Source: Voacanga thouarsii (taxonomy: Eukaryota > Streptophyta > Magnoliopsida > Gentianales > Apocynaceae). From it: 64,000 nt of DNA. Position 1 is the stretch's first letter. Every line of letters starts with the position of its first letter. Shown one piece after another: positions 1 through 11,356 of this stretch. The notes below the pieces were generated by a model. It worked only from the letters and a program-made list of their open reading frames with translations, had not been told where the DNA came from and did not search any database. Where the stretch lies: assembly GCA_026120185.1 (NCBI GenBank), contig JANUWF010001631.1, positions 1,798,001 to 1,862,000 of the forward strand, written 5' to 3'. Made by a program: the position numbers and the translations under genes.

Positions 1-1039
1 CTTAACCAATGAAATTAACTAATTGAATCCATACTCTGGCAGATATCAATTAACCTTTAATTAATCTGTTCTTAACAATTAACCCCATTTTTAGGCAAGT
101 TAAAAGACAACAAATATGAAACCAATCAATTGAACTACCATCAACCCTATTTTCAAGCAAGTTAACGAAAAGCCACAATCAATTAATCTTGTAATAAGCA
201 CGAGTAATTAAATACCAAGAATAACAATCAATTAATCAAAAGATCAAATAACTCTAAAAACCATGAATATCTAAACCAATGTCAAATTATAATAAAACAA
301 TTAAAACATTATTGTCAAGAAAAAGAAAATAAAGTAAAAGAAAAAACTCATAGACAAGTCTCCTTCTTCTTCCTTTGAAGACCTTCTTGCACAACCCTCC
401 TTGAACATGAAGAATTCCTCCTTTGATTGAGTAATTTTCTATGATGATCAATGAATTCTCTCATTTTCCCTTGTGTTTTCCATCTATTTATAGGCTTAAG
501 AAGTTCCTAAACTCATAGGTACAAAGTTCTTGGCCGAGTAGAAGTTGGAAGATACTAAAACTCCTCAGATTACCAAAAACCATGTAGAAAAAACTAAGCA
601 TCGCCTTAACTCCAGGGCACAGCCGGCGCTGCTTTGACTCTTGGAGTTGGCGTCGGTTGCGTTCTGTTCCTCCACTCGTTCGCCGATTGTTCTTCGAATT
701 TTGCACAATGTGTTCCAAAATGCAGCTAGCGCCGGTTCCAACTTCACAACCGGCGTTGCCTTGGTTCTGTTCTACTCTATTTCAATAATTTTTCGTCGCT
801 TCAAAGTTTGTTTCAACAGTGCACGGCCGGCAGTAGTTCCAGTGCCCTAGTCAGCGCCGCCTCTCCTCTGCTTTGCGACGTATTTGTTTCGTTTTACCCT
901 AAAAATCTGAAATAAAGAACAAAATATCTTTTCAAGAGTAAAATCTCAAATATGAAGGAATATACTAGTTATTGAACAAAATGTATTATAAATGAACCTC
1001 AAATAACTAGGAAAAATATGACTAATTTAGCCCATATCA
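1..1039 (-). mobile_element. LTR fragment of family N (pol-less gypsy-like element), cut by the window edge
   Basis: Read on the minus strand, the segment starts at 1039 with TGATATGGGCTAAATTAG and follows the LTRs of element N2 (57020-58557 and 61295-62907): the same opening phrase, the Lys/Glu-free GC-rich CCGGCGC block (about 610-850), the CTAGTTATTTGA motif, and the segment corresponding to GGAGACTTGTCTATGAG (about 345-365). It joins copia LTR sequence abruptly at 1040, so it inserted into copia A. The rest of the element lies to the left of the window. The opposite target duplication (expected to be TACAG-like) cannot be seen. No coding capacity. Confidence 0.75.
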
Positions 1040-2409
1040 TACAGCGTGGACTAGTACTCTATGACTTGAGTATAAGTTGGTGGTTTAATGAAGTTGGAAG
1101 CATGTATTTTGATATGCTATAGTCGAGGTTCTATCGTAGCACCAATATACTTGCATGTTAGGTATGTGTGACTAGTTAGTTAAGACAGACTTGTACAAGA
1201 TAGTTTCTATACTATATCGCCCCTTGCAGTTGTCTAAAGAATCTAAATATCCATGGCCCTGGGAAATATAACTTGGATGTTTGCTTTAGAGTAGCACCCT
1301 TGGAAAGCGAAAATAATCTAGGAAGTCGTGGATCATTGGACTAGAAGCGTAAGGATGGAAGATGTCATTTAGAGAGGTGTTAGTACACGTCTTCCTCTCT
1401 AAATGTACAGCGATGTATAGAAGGGTATTTTAGTCATATACCTGTAGGTCGGAGACTTTGCTAACGCAGCATTGTCCTTGGGGTCAATATTTCCTTATGG
1501 TGATATTAGAAAATATTTAAAATGCAAAATATAACTATTTATTTGGCAAGGGTATTTTGGTTATTTTAGTAGCCAATGCGGTGTGTCTTTTAATCCCCAG
1601 TATAGATCGTGAGTCCTAATCAAATGTAGGCTAAGGAATTGGTCTTAAATTAAATTCAATAGAATTTATTTTTTTTAAGTAGTTTGATTTAATTATTGGG
1701 CTAGAATAAAACAAAGGTCCATGGAGAGAGAGAATTAATTAAATTAGTTTGGTAGGTTAATTAATTGTTCAGAGCTTTGGCCCAGTTTGAATAATTAAAG
1801 ATTAACCTGGGACTAAATAATATAGGCTTGTGAATTGGACTAGTTTATTTGGGCTAGGACATTAATTATTTGTTGGGCCAATTATTTGGTTCTAATTAGA
1901 ATAATTAATTTAGTCCAATGGGCCAGTCCAATTTAACCTAGGGTGTTATTTGGGTTAAACGGGAGGATTGAATGCAACGTTTTTTTTACGGCTTCTTCTC
2001 TGTGATAAAGAGGCGCCTCTTTCACTCTCTCTCCAAGAAAGTTCCTAAGCCCTGTAAGTTGTTCACCAAACAGGATTAGGCAGGCCATATACTGGAAGAT
2101 CGAGAGTTTGGCGTTCACCTACATGCAAAGATAGAATAGGAGGCTTGCAGGAATCATACCAGAGGTTTCCACCAGCACACCTACCCCGGTTCCACATATT
2201 CCGATCCAGCCAACTTTGAGAACAAGGAGAAAATGTTAGAAATTTTTCCCCTCGGAATCTGGACAGAGCACAACCGGCGCTGGCTAGGGTTGCCGGAGCC
2301 GAGCCCTAGGCACCAGCTCTGTTCGGGAGTTCCCATGTTCTTCATTTTTTTCAATTTTTTGGTTTTCACTTTCGCTGCGTGCTCTGTGTTTTCCCTTTCT
2401 AGGCCTTCA
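1040..2409 (+). repeat. Copia A 5' LTR remnant
   Basis: It aligns over its length with 6650-8038 and with the inverted LTRs of copia B. It contains the shared blocks ACTTGCATGTTAGG, the GTTAATTAATT-rich centre, and the GC-rich CCGGCGCTGGC island (about 2275-2310). It ends GGCCTTCA just before the primer site. The first third of the LTR is missing because N inserted at 1040. Confidence 0.85.
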
Positions 2410-2411
2410 AT

Positions 2412-2423
2412 TGGTATCGGAGC
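2412..2423 (+). other. Primer-binding site of copia A (initiator tRNA-Met type)
   Basis: TGGTATCGGAGC lies two bases after the LTR end. The canonical plant copia site is TGGTATCAGAGC, so there is one mismatch (A to G). Copia B carries the perfect form on the minus strand near 36151-36162. Confidence 0.85.
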
Positions 2424-3501
2424 ATGAATGTTTTGTGAAAATATTGGGAGCATGCATCTAGTTTAATAAAACTGGACACATATGTGTTATTAAACTGTAA
2501 TCCTTCGTTGTTTTGATATGGATAGATTCTCTGTTAAACCTCTCTGATGGAGGTATAGGAGATTTGTAATTTACTATTTTTCTTAGTAAATCATGTAAGC
2601 CCAATGTCAATGGGTATAGGCGATTTTTGGTTTTTGTGGATTTCATTGTATTTGGATTGAAATCGAAGAGCCAATGCAGCCAGAAGTTGCACAGAAAAAT
2701 AAAGAAATTTTGCACAGGAAATTCGCAGAAAAACTACAGGACGATCACCCTATCAGACCGCAACCAGCGCCAGCTGGGGCTGCCGAACCGGCGCCGGTTC
2801 GGGTTTGGGATCCAGTCTTGGTTCTGTACGGCGGGTGCAATGGATCACAGTGCAGATGGGTGCCTGATCCAGTGCGGCGGGTGCAGTGGACCAAGGAGAA
2901 ATTTTAAAATTTCCTTGTAATTTTTCTTGCAATTCCTTTTTGTTTTGGGGTACATACCAGGTGAAGTCAATATTTTTGCAATGATTAATATTCAAGAAAT
3001 ATTTTTGCATGAAAAATATTAGTAAGGGATTTTAGAATTAAACAAGACCATTAATTAATTAATTAATGTGTTTAATTCTATTATCTGGGCACTTAGGTTT
3101 AAAAATAAAAAAGCATGAAAACTTCTACTGTTTTGTAGCATGCTATTTGTGTTTTTTAAGTACCTATGTGCATGGTTTCTCAAAGACCAAAGTCCTTAGG
3201 AATAATTTTGACAAAGTAAACATTTTTTTTACAAATTAAATGGTTATTTTAATTTGAACAAAAATTAATCCTTAGACATTTTATCAAAATATTTGATCCT
3301 TGACATAGAAAATATATTGGATTTAGATATTTTTGTAAGTTAAAATAGAAAGCCATTTTGATTTGGCACGAGAAAAATTGTTTTATCAAATAAACTTGAG
3401 ACCAAAGTCTTTAAAAAGTTTTAATTAGAAAATTTTTTAAATCATTAAGTTTTTTAACTTAAATAAAATTAGTCCATGGAAAAATCTCTCAAAAGATATA
3501 T
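2424..3501 (+). other. Untranslated leader of copia A, first part
   Basis: This is inverted-homologous to 35000-36143 in copia B, including the GC-rich CCGGCGCC block at about 2760-2810. The short open frames here have no counterpart in B and are not credible genes. Confidence 0.75.
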
Positions 3502-4091
3502 TGTTAGTGTTGTGCCCTAGAGGTAATCACTTGTACATTGTATATGACACATTTTCTATTAATAAAAGACATTATTTATCTTACAGTTTCTTTTGTTTAC
3601 TTTTAACTAATATAACTATTCGATAAAGTCCCTAGTACAACACTGTGTTAAAGAAATCATGATAGAGATCATGATATGAAATTCCTACAACACTGTATAG
3701 TGTTAGTACATAAATAGTCTATAATCGTAGTATTAATAAGATGAGACATCATTAATACATTAAGACTAGCATGTGTTAGACTTCCTGATTTGATTAGGTA
3801 ATGATTCTCATATCCGTGAGTATTGAGATACTCAAAGTTAACATATGGATACTTGTTAATGAAACAAGTTCATTGGATGACCTAACTTTGAGATAATCAC
3901 ATGGATAACTATTTAGTGCCAGTGATAAAATCTCAATATAGTAAACGTGCAAGTATTCTTAGACTTGAGATCTCCAAGGTACTTTGTTTGCTGAGCTTTG
4001 TACTTTGATTCCAATCTCCGGAGCTCGATCGAGGGCCGCCTATGGGATGGATATTGGGTACATTGTGAGGTAAACGAAAGTAGTTGAGAGG
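3502..4091 (+). mobile_element. 5' part of a family-L copia LTR inserted in the copia A leader
   Basis: It starts TGTTAGTGTTGTGCCC and follows the reverse complement of solo LTRs E1 (21438-23109) and F1 (51616-53349) for about 590 bp, to the AGTAGTTGAGAG phrase. There the similarity stops and unrelated sequence begins. Copia B shows the uninterrupted leader around this point. Only the 5' third of the LTR remains, so a deletion or recombination removed the rest. Confidence 0.75.
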
Positions 4092-5279
4092 CATGGTGGA
4101 TGGTTATGGACTAAGACCAATTATATTTGTTCATGCATTTTACAGTTTGGTTTTTATGAAATAGGACCTGTGTGTCCTGCCTTCTCTAGAATTCTTATGT
4201 AATTCTCTTCTCATCTAACTCCCCTCAAATGTAACTCGAGGTTTTCTCTTATTAGGAAATTATGTAATTAGTTTACATAGGTTAGATAGGAGTAGAATTA
4301 TTTTATTTTAGAGATGGCAACCAAAACAAGGCAAGAAGGTAAGACCTTCTACTTAAATCATACATGATCACATAGGGTTAACTATATTAATTTCTTTTAT
4401 GGCTCAAAGAAATTAATTTAGGGTAAAGTCCATAACCATACCACGTGATCGCTTTATTACCATGATTATCAATTATGTTATTTATTGATTTTTATGCATG
4501 TCATCAAATAAAATCACTAAAAGGAACAAATCTCTCAATTAATATTAGACCTAATTCCTTCCATTAATATAGTAAGAACGAGAATACTTTTTTTAGACCA
4601 AGTTGTTGGGCAAACCCAAGCATACTTGACATCGAGCATGTTCAAGCTATAGAATTAAATTCCTTTGGAATTAAATTCCTGATTAATGGGTTGGGTTTAA
4701 CTAAATTCTTTATCTCAATTGGGCAAACTCAAGCATAAAGAAGTTCAGAGGAAAAGTTGGGGTAGCCCAAAAGGCTTTAAGATTAAAAGCTGTTAAGCAC
4801 CCAATGATCCGGTAGTTACATACGATGTAATTGGTATTGGATACCTACCAATGAACTTATAGATGGCTTGTCACGATCCTACCGTAGGGTTCCAATGGCC
4901 TCATGGCTTCCATCACGATCTTCATTAGAGATCATGGGTCCCCTCGCGTCACCCTAGGAGTAAACCAGGGACACGTACTATGATTGGCCAACCCCTCGTT
5001 GGAGGTTATAGAGCAAGGTATGTCCATAGAAAATGAGAGGAAACGGCCATCCCCTCGATGGAGTTATCTTCTAGATCATTACGTAGAAGGGAAATTAAAT
5101 TGTAGGGTGTGGGGGTTAACACACTTAGCTTAGGGAACTGTTAATCTTCCCAAGAAGCTATGTCAGTTTTTCTAAGAGCTAAATTAATTATTATTAGTTT
5201 TGATAATAAGGATAAAGTACACAAATTTGTTTTATTTTCACAAACTAAATCTTTTTCTTTTATTTTCGATTTTTCAGAA
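4092..5279 (+). other. Unassigned segment (4092-about 4600) followed by the rest of the copia A leader
   Basis: 4092-4600 has no match that I can see elsewhere in the window and no open frame of note. From about 4800 the sequence matches the copia B leader (34590-34920, inverted), with CATCACGATCTTCAT and CCTCGTTGGAGG blocks, so it is ordinary leader up to the gag start. Confidence 0.5.
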
Positions 5280-6558
5280 ATGGTTGGAGGTTCTTTTAAT
5301 CCATTGCCCGTTATTCTCCGAGAGAATAAGCAAATGGGACCAAACTATGTGGACTAGAAGAGGAACCTAGACATAATACTTACAGTAGAAGAGTATAAGT
5401 ATGTCCTTTACAAAACCTGCCCTGTTATCGAGGAAGGTTCCACCATCGAAGAGCATAACGCAGAGAAGGCATGGAAGAAGGCCGACGAGATGGCTCGTTG
5501 TTACATGTTAGCCTCTATATCTAATGTGCTCTAGTTAAAACATGAGCACATGGCTTCTGCGTACGACATAAGTCAATCATTAGCTACAATGTTTACGGAT
5601 AAGAGCCGGCCCGCAAGGCATGAGGCTCTTCGAACTATCATTAACACTAAGATGGCAGAGGGAGTATCAATCAGAGAGCATATGCTCAAGTTGATTGTTG
5701 CTTTCGAGGAGGTAGAAATCTTAGAGGCTGTCATTGACCTTGAGAGCCAAGTGGACATGGTTCTCAAATCTCTACCGGGTTCCTTTACTCAGTTCAAGTT
5801 AAATTACAACATGAACAAGTTAAATATGAGTTTAACTGAGTTGATGAAGGAACTCCAGATGGTGGAGAAGGTCATAAAGCCATAATCAAAGGCTATGATT
5901 GCTAAGGCTTCTTTCTCTAGAATTGGGCCCAAGCCCAGAAAGTTCAAGAAGAAGAAAGGCAACGCAACGGCCTAGCCTAAGACCCAGCCCAAAGACAAAC
6001 CTAAGGGCAAGTGCTTCAAATGTGGACTGAAGGGACACTGGAAAAATGAGTGTCTAGATCTTCAAGCCAAGAAAAACCCCATAGGTAATGTTTTCTATCT
6101 AGAGTTTATATCAATGGTTAGATCAACTTCCACTTGGATTGTTAATTCAGGAGCCAATAATCACATCTGTAACTCCTTGCAAGGGTTTAGAAAGATTAGA
6201 AGACTCTAGAAGGGTGAACATGGACTACATGTGGGAAATGGAGCACAAGTTTAGGCCCTTGCAATGGGCGAGCTGGATCTTATATTTGATTGTAATAGAA
6301 TAGTGGTTTTGAAAGATATTTATATGTACCTAGATTTTGACAGAATATGATTTCAGTTGCGAAACTAATAAATTAAGGATATTCTGTATCTTTCCATTCT
6401 AGTATTACTATCAGTAAAGATGAAGAAATTTTATGTACTAGGCATATGTATGGGAATCTATTTTTCTTAAACCCTATTAACAATCAATTAAATAACACTC
6501 AATCTGAACCTTTAACAAGGAAGAGAAAGACTAATGTCAATGACTCTTATCTTTGGCA
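5280..6558 (+). pseudogene. Copia A gag and start of protease, pseudogene
   Basis: Copia Gag binds element RNA in cytoplasmic particles, and the aspartic protease matures the polyprotein. The frame starts at 5280 (MVGGSFNPLPVILREN) and continues with a UBN2-like capsid region (residues about 30-200), a CX2CX4HX4C zinc knuckle (CFKCGLKGHWKNEC, about 6013-6054), the protease motif at 6144-6170 and the first residues of the pre-integrase region (DSYLWHH, 6541-6558). The frame is broken by several stops: VDW to VD* at 5356, NVLQ to NVL* at about 5532, KP* at 5883 and a TAG at about 5972. The protease Asp is Asn (NSGANNHIC in place of DSGA). Pol then stops abruptly where LTR sequence begins. The start matches the same Met in copia B. 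Confidence 0.88.
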
Positions 6559-8038
6559 TCACTTCATGACATAAGCGTATTTTGAATACGTAGAACAGAA
6601 CTTGTAGTAGTGGTTTCTTAAAAGTACTATATGGTAGAAACCTAGACTACTACTGCTACAGCGTCGACTAGTACTCTACGACTTGAGTATAAGTTGGTGG
6701 TCTGACGAAGCTGGAATTATGAATTTTGATATGCTATAGTTGAGGTTCTATCGTAGCACCAATATACTTGCATGTTGGGTATGTGTGACTATTTAGTTAA
6801 GATAGACTTGTACAAGATACTTTCTATACTATATCGCCCCTTGAGGTTGTCTAAATGATCTAAATATCCAGGACCCTAGGAAACATAACTTGGATGTTTG
6901 CTTTAGAGTAGCACCCTTGGAAAGCGGAAACAATCCAGGAAGTCGTGAATCATGGGACTAGAAGCCTAAGGATGGTAGATGTCATTTAGAGAGGTGTTAG
7001 TACACTTCTTCCTCTCTAAATGTACGGCGATGTATAGAAGGGTATTTTAGTCATTACACCTGTAGGTCGAAGACTTTACTAACGCAGTATTGTTCTTGGG
7101 GTCAATATTTTCTTATGGTGATATTAGGAAATATTTAAAATGAAAAATATAGCTATTTATATGACAAGTTGGTCATTTTAGTAGCTAAGGCGGTGTGTCT
7201 TTTAGTCCCTAGTATAGACCGTGAGTCCTAATTAAATACAGACTAAGGAATTGGTCTTAAATTAAATGAAATGAAATTTATTTTATTTAAGTAGTCTGAT
7301 TTAATTATTGGGCTAGAATAAAATAAAGGTCCATGGAGAGAGAGAATTAATTAAATTAGTTTGGTAGGTTAATTAATTGTTCAGGGATTTGGCCCAGTTT
7401 GAATAATTAAAAATTAACTTGGGACTAAACTAATACAGGCTTGTTAATTGGACTAGTTTATTTGGGTTGGGACATTAATTATTTGTTGGGCCAATTATTT
7501 GGTTCTAAATAGAATAATTAATTTAGTCCAAAAGGCTAAACTAAGAGTCCAATGGGCCAGTCCAGTTTAACCTAGGGTGTTATTTGGGTTAAATAGGATG
7601 ATTGAATACAACGTTGTTTTTTTTACGGCTTCTTCTCTGTGAAAAAGAGACGCCTGTCTCATTCTCTCTCCAAGAAAGTTCCTTAGCCCTGTAAGTTGTT
7701 CACCAAATGGAATTAGGAAGGCCATATATTGAAAAATCAAGAGTTTGGCATTCACCTACATGAAAAGATGAAGTAGGAGGCTTGCTGGAATCGCACCAGA
7801 GATTTCCACCAGCACACCTACCCCAGTTCCACACATTTCAGCCCAGCCAACTTTGAGAACAAGGAGAAAAGATTAGAAAATTTTCCCCTCAGAATCTGGA
7901 CAGAGTGCAACTAGGGCCGACTAAGGCTGCCAGAGCCGGCGCCAGCTCTGTTCGGGAGTTCCCCTGTTGTTCAGTTTTTCCAGTTTTTTAATTTTTGCTT
8001 CCGATGCGTGCTCTGTGTTTCCTCTTTCTAGGCCTTTA
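6559..8038 (+). repeat. Copia A 3' LTR, 5'-truncated
   Basis: It matches C1 from the phrase CACTTCATGACATAAGCG (11874 onward) and then the rest of the LTR to GGCCTTTA. The first roughly 320 bp of the LTR and all of pol upstream are missing. The LTR is fused to the pre-integrase codons at a short shared word (CACTTCATG-like), which suggests microhomology-mediated deletion. Confidence 0.85.
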
Positions 8039-11000
8039 AAAATTACATGTGGAAAGTTATCCACAATGTGTGACCAATTTGGTCACAATTTTAACCAGCA
8101 AATGGTGGTGTAAATGTTGTGAAAACAGCCAGATTTTGTGCAGCTATAAGGAAGGAAAGAAAAGGTAGAGAAATATAGGGAGAAAAAGAAAAATAAGAGA
8201 GAAAGAAATAAGTATGTGTGCTCTTGTTTTTCTTAGAGAAAAATCAAGCCAAGAGATCCCACATTCAAGGTAAAAATCTATGCTTCAAGAATTAAAGTCA
8301 TAGATCTTATTACAGTAGTTATTTTGGTATGAGTTTTAATATGAAAACATGATTTTCATGTCTTAAATTTATATTAAAAGCTAAGGTTTGTGAACTTTGT
8401 GCATGAACCTTGTGTATGCTTATGTGTGCTAGCTACTTAGAAGGTTTATGGATAATGTTTTGTATGAGAAAGAACTGAATATACATGGTTCTTTGAAGGA
8501 TTGCTTTTGGTTGATGAGATAATGACCAACGTAGAATGAAAATGGAAGTTACTTGATTGGAGAAATGAATTATACTAACTTTTAATTAGAAGAAGTGAGT
8601 TTGTGTTGAATAATCATGACTCTTGTGAGCTATTAGAATCTGGAAATCACATAATTAGAGATGACTTGGAGGAAAATTGAATGAATTAATGGTTCCAAGG
8701 TGTTAAAGGCTAAAGGAAAGCATGAATAGTAGAATTGAAGTAAAACTACTGGGGTTGTTTTTTCCTAGTAGCATGTCACGATAACTAGAACACTGAAAAA
8801 GGATTATACAAAATTAAAGATAAGAGTTTTATGATCATTTTGGTATATCATAGAGCCAAATCAGAGTTTTAGATTGAAACTTATCTGCGAAACAAAATCA
8901 TATGTCAAACAGTGAAGTTCCAGAAATTTAGTCCGAAAATGGATGAGTTTTAGGATGAATAATTGTATGATTTTGGATGAAATGAATGTGAATTATGAAG
9001 TGAATCCCTTGTATATGAATGGATAAAGGATGTGGAAAAAGGAAAACGAAAGAATCGAACAAACGGCGAAATAACGACGTGAACGAAAGTTAAACGTTTT
9101 CCTTAACCGTTGGCTAACCATTAGCCCCGTCGACTAACTGTCAGCTAAAAATTAGTTGGACAACGGCTACCCGTTGGGCATGTCAGCTGGACATTGGCTA
9201 ACCATCGGCTATTCTTCGTCCAAACACAATTTGACTCGAAAATGATGTTTGGTGTAGGTTTATTGGTAAACAGCCAACAACACGTTGAAAATGGTAAAAA
9301 CAGTGGTCGAATAGCCGTAAACGGAAAAGTTTAATTAGGATACAAGGTGAGTCCCTTTGATTTCTAAAACCTTTTGAAAGCTAGTGTGTTTCACTTTTTC
9401 ATGAAATGCTATGTTTTATACCGTTTTGGAAATCCTTGAATATGCTTAAAGTTTATCTGAGCATGATTTATTTAATGCCATTTTGGGCTTGAATGAACTC
9501 ATAATTGGCTTGGAAACCTTAATGGATAATTAAAGCATGAATTTTGTAAATTTAGTCCTTTTGGATTAAATACTTGAGATTTTTGGAAAATGGTGATTTT
9601 TGGAATCATGTATTCATAAATTGACTGGAATGCCCTTATTGGAACATTTTATGGAAATGTGTTTGGAAACTTTCAAGTTAATCCTCTTTTGGAATTAGAA
9701 TTCTAGATTTCTTGAAATGAGTTTCTTTTAGAATCGGTTATTTGGAAAATAATCCAAATGTCCTTATTAGAATGTTTTATAAAAACCTTTAGAATCAAGT
9801 ATTCGGTAAATGACCGAAATATCCTTATTGGAACTCTTGTAAACACTTTTCAAATCAGGTAAGGGTAAAATTACCTAAATACCCTTAAAAATCTTTTGAA
9901 AATCGGGTGTAGGTAAAATGACCCAAATACCCTTGGAAATAACTTTTGTGATCGAGTACGGAAAAAATGACCCAAATACTCCTGAAAACTTATTTTGATG
10001 TATGAAAAGAACTCTTTAACCTGTTTTGACATGGTTTTGGAAAATGACCTCCCTTGATGAGATTAACTTGTGAAAAATGACTTTTGATCTCTGAAATTGT
10101 TTTATTGGCCTAATATGCCTATAGAATGACTTGATTGGCCCTACAGAGCCAATATAAATGATGATTTGACTTGTGAATCAATGGGATCAAATTCTGAAAA
10201 GTGTTATTTATCCCTAAAAATGTTTTGATTGAAAATCCGACGAGATCAGATAACCCTCTAGCCTGATTAGTCAAAATGGGTGATAGTGATGATGTTGGGT
10301 ACTCAACGAGGACTTTGATCATTATACTAGCCTACGTTAGAGTTAGATGACCCTAGTAACCTGGCCTAGTTCTAGGGATTATCTTACTCCGAACGAGGTG
10401 ACAGGATATTGAGATGAGTTATACGATGAGTAAGGTTAGCATTGATATTGGTGAGTAAGGTTGGCTTTGATACTAGTGAGTAAGGTTGGCTTTGATAATG
10501 GTGAGTAAGGTAGGCATTAATAATGGTGAGTACGGTTGGTATTAGAATCCCTGACTTATGGTGAGTAAGGTTGGCATTAGGATCCTAGGACTTGCGATGG
10601 TAAGCAAAACATTCTAAATTACTCGGTAATGTGTTTGTTTGTACTTACCCTTCGACACTACACTGTTGAGTTCTATAGTCATGTGCCCTTAATACAATAA
10701 GACTGTGATGTCAAAGGCAAAGCCTTATGAGCTTTACACGTGGGTCGACTTTTTGTTGGATAAGTGCCTGTGATTTGAAAATCGGAGCATTTTTTTGAAA
10801 TTGAAACAGCATTTTTCAAAGATGATTGTACTCTGAATAAACTCTTCTTTAAAAGGTTTTGAATTTATTTCCAGTGAACAATTGATATGCTATTCCAGAA
10901 ATGTCTTATGTACTCTGTCTTTTTACTAAAGCAATAGCACACACAGTACTCACTGGGTGATTTATCACTCACACATGTCTTTTATCTTACCCTTTTGAAG

Positions 11001-11272
11001 GATCTGGAATTTTGCAGACCTACGAATAGAGGGATGATACCACAGTGACTGTAGTTTTGGTCCGAACATTTCCTTTTTGATAATGTTCCTTATTTTTTAT
11101 GTGAACGAAAATTTTCACGTATGAATTTTCTATTATCAGTATGGATTATTGTATGGACCGAGACCTTGCATACTCTGGTGTTTTCTTTATAAAGAACCCT
11201 TGTCCAATAAACTAGATGGGGTGACACTCGATATTAATGTCCTTCTCTATTACCTTTAGTAGGGGTGTTACA
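8039..11272 (+). repeat. G1 5' LTR, 3' portion
   Basis: It runs parallel to 24945-27329 plus 37974-38771 (the G1 3' LTR), with shared blocks GACCAATTTGGTCACAATTTT, the poly-purine GGAGAAAAAGAAAAA stretch, a 25-bp minisatellite and the terminal GGGGTGTTACA. The first part of the LTR lies left of the window, separated by copia A. Many TGGAAA/GGAATC short repeats occur between 9360 and 10080. No coding frames. Confidence 0.85.
10428..10570 (+). repeat. 25-bp minisatellite in the G1 LTR
   Basis: The phrase GAGTAAGG (one copy GAGTACGG) recurs at 10428, 10453, 10478, 10503 and 10528, exactly 25 bp apart, with a further copy at 10563. The unit is approximately GTGAGTAAGGTTGGCATTGA plus TAATG. The same array in the 3' LTR (27290, 27315, then 37984, 38009) was the target of copia B. 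Confidence 0.9.
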
Positions 11273-11273
11273 A

Positions 11274-11286
11274 TTAGTATCAGAGC
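11274..11286 (+). other. Primer-binding site of G1 (tRNA-Met type)
   Basis: TTAGTATCAGAGC follows the LTR end TGTTACA by one base. The canonical sequence is TTGGTATCAGAGC, so it carries a single G-to-A change. Confidence 0.75.
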
Positions 11287-11356
11287 ATAGTTTTATGGAA
11301 CTATGATATCATCATAGGGATTGATAGAACTCTTTCATTGTGAAAGTGTGACGGAT

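Larger units (their letters stand above)
1040..8038 (+). mobile_element. Ty1/copia element A, rearranged and internally deleted
   Basis: Order: truncated 5' LTR (1040-2409), tRNA-Met primer site, long untranslated leader (2424-3501, then about 4600-5279), gag and the start of protease (5280-6558), then directly a truncated 3' LTR (6559-8038). Most of pol (integrase, RT, RNase H) is absent. It sits in the 5' LTR of G1. The right end reads ...GGCCTTTA then AAAAT, the probable target duplication. The left end was lost when family N inserted at 1040. It is a paralogue of element B (27330-37968, opposite strand), which supplies the reference for its parts. Confidence 0.85.
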
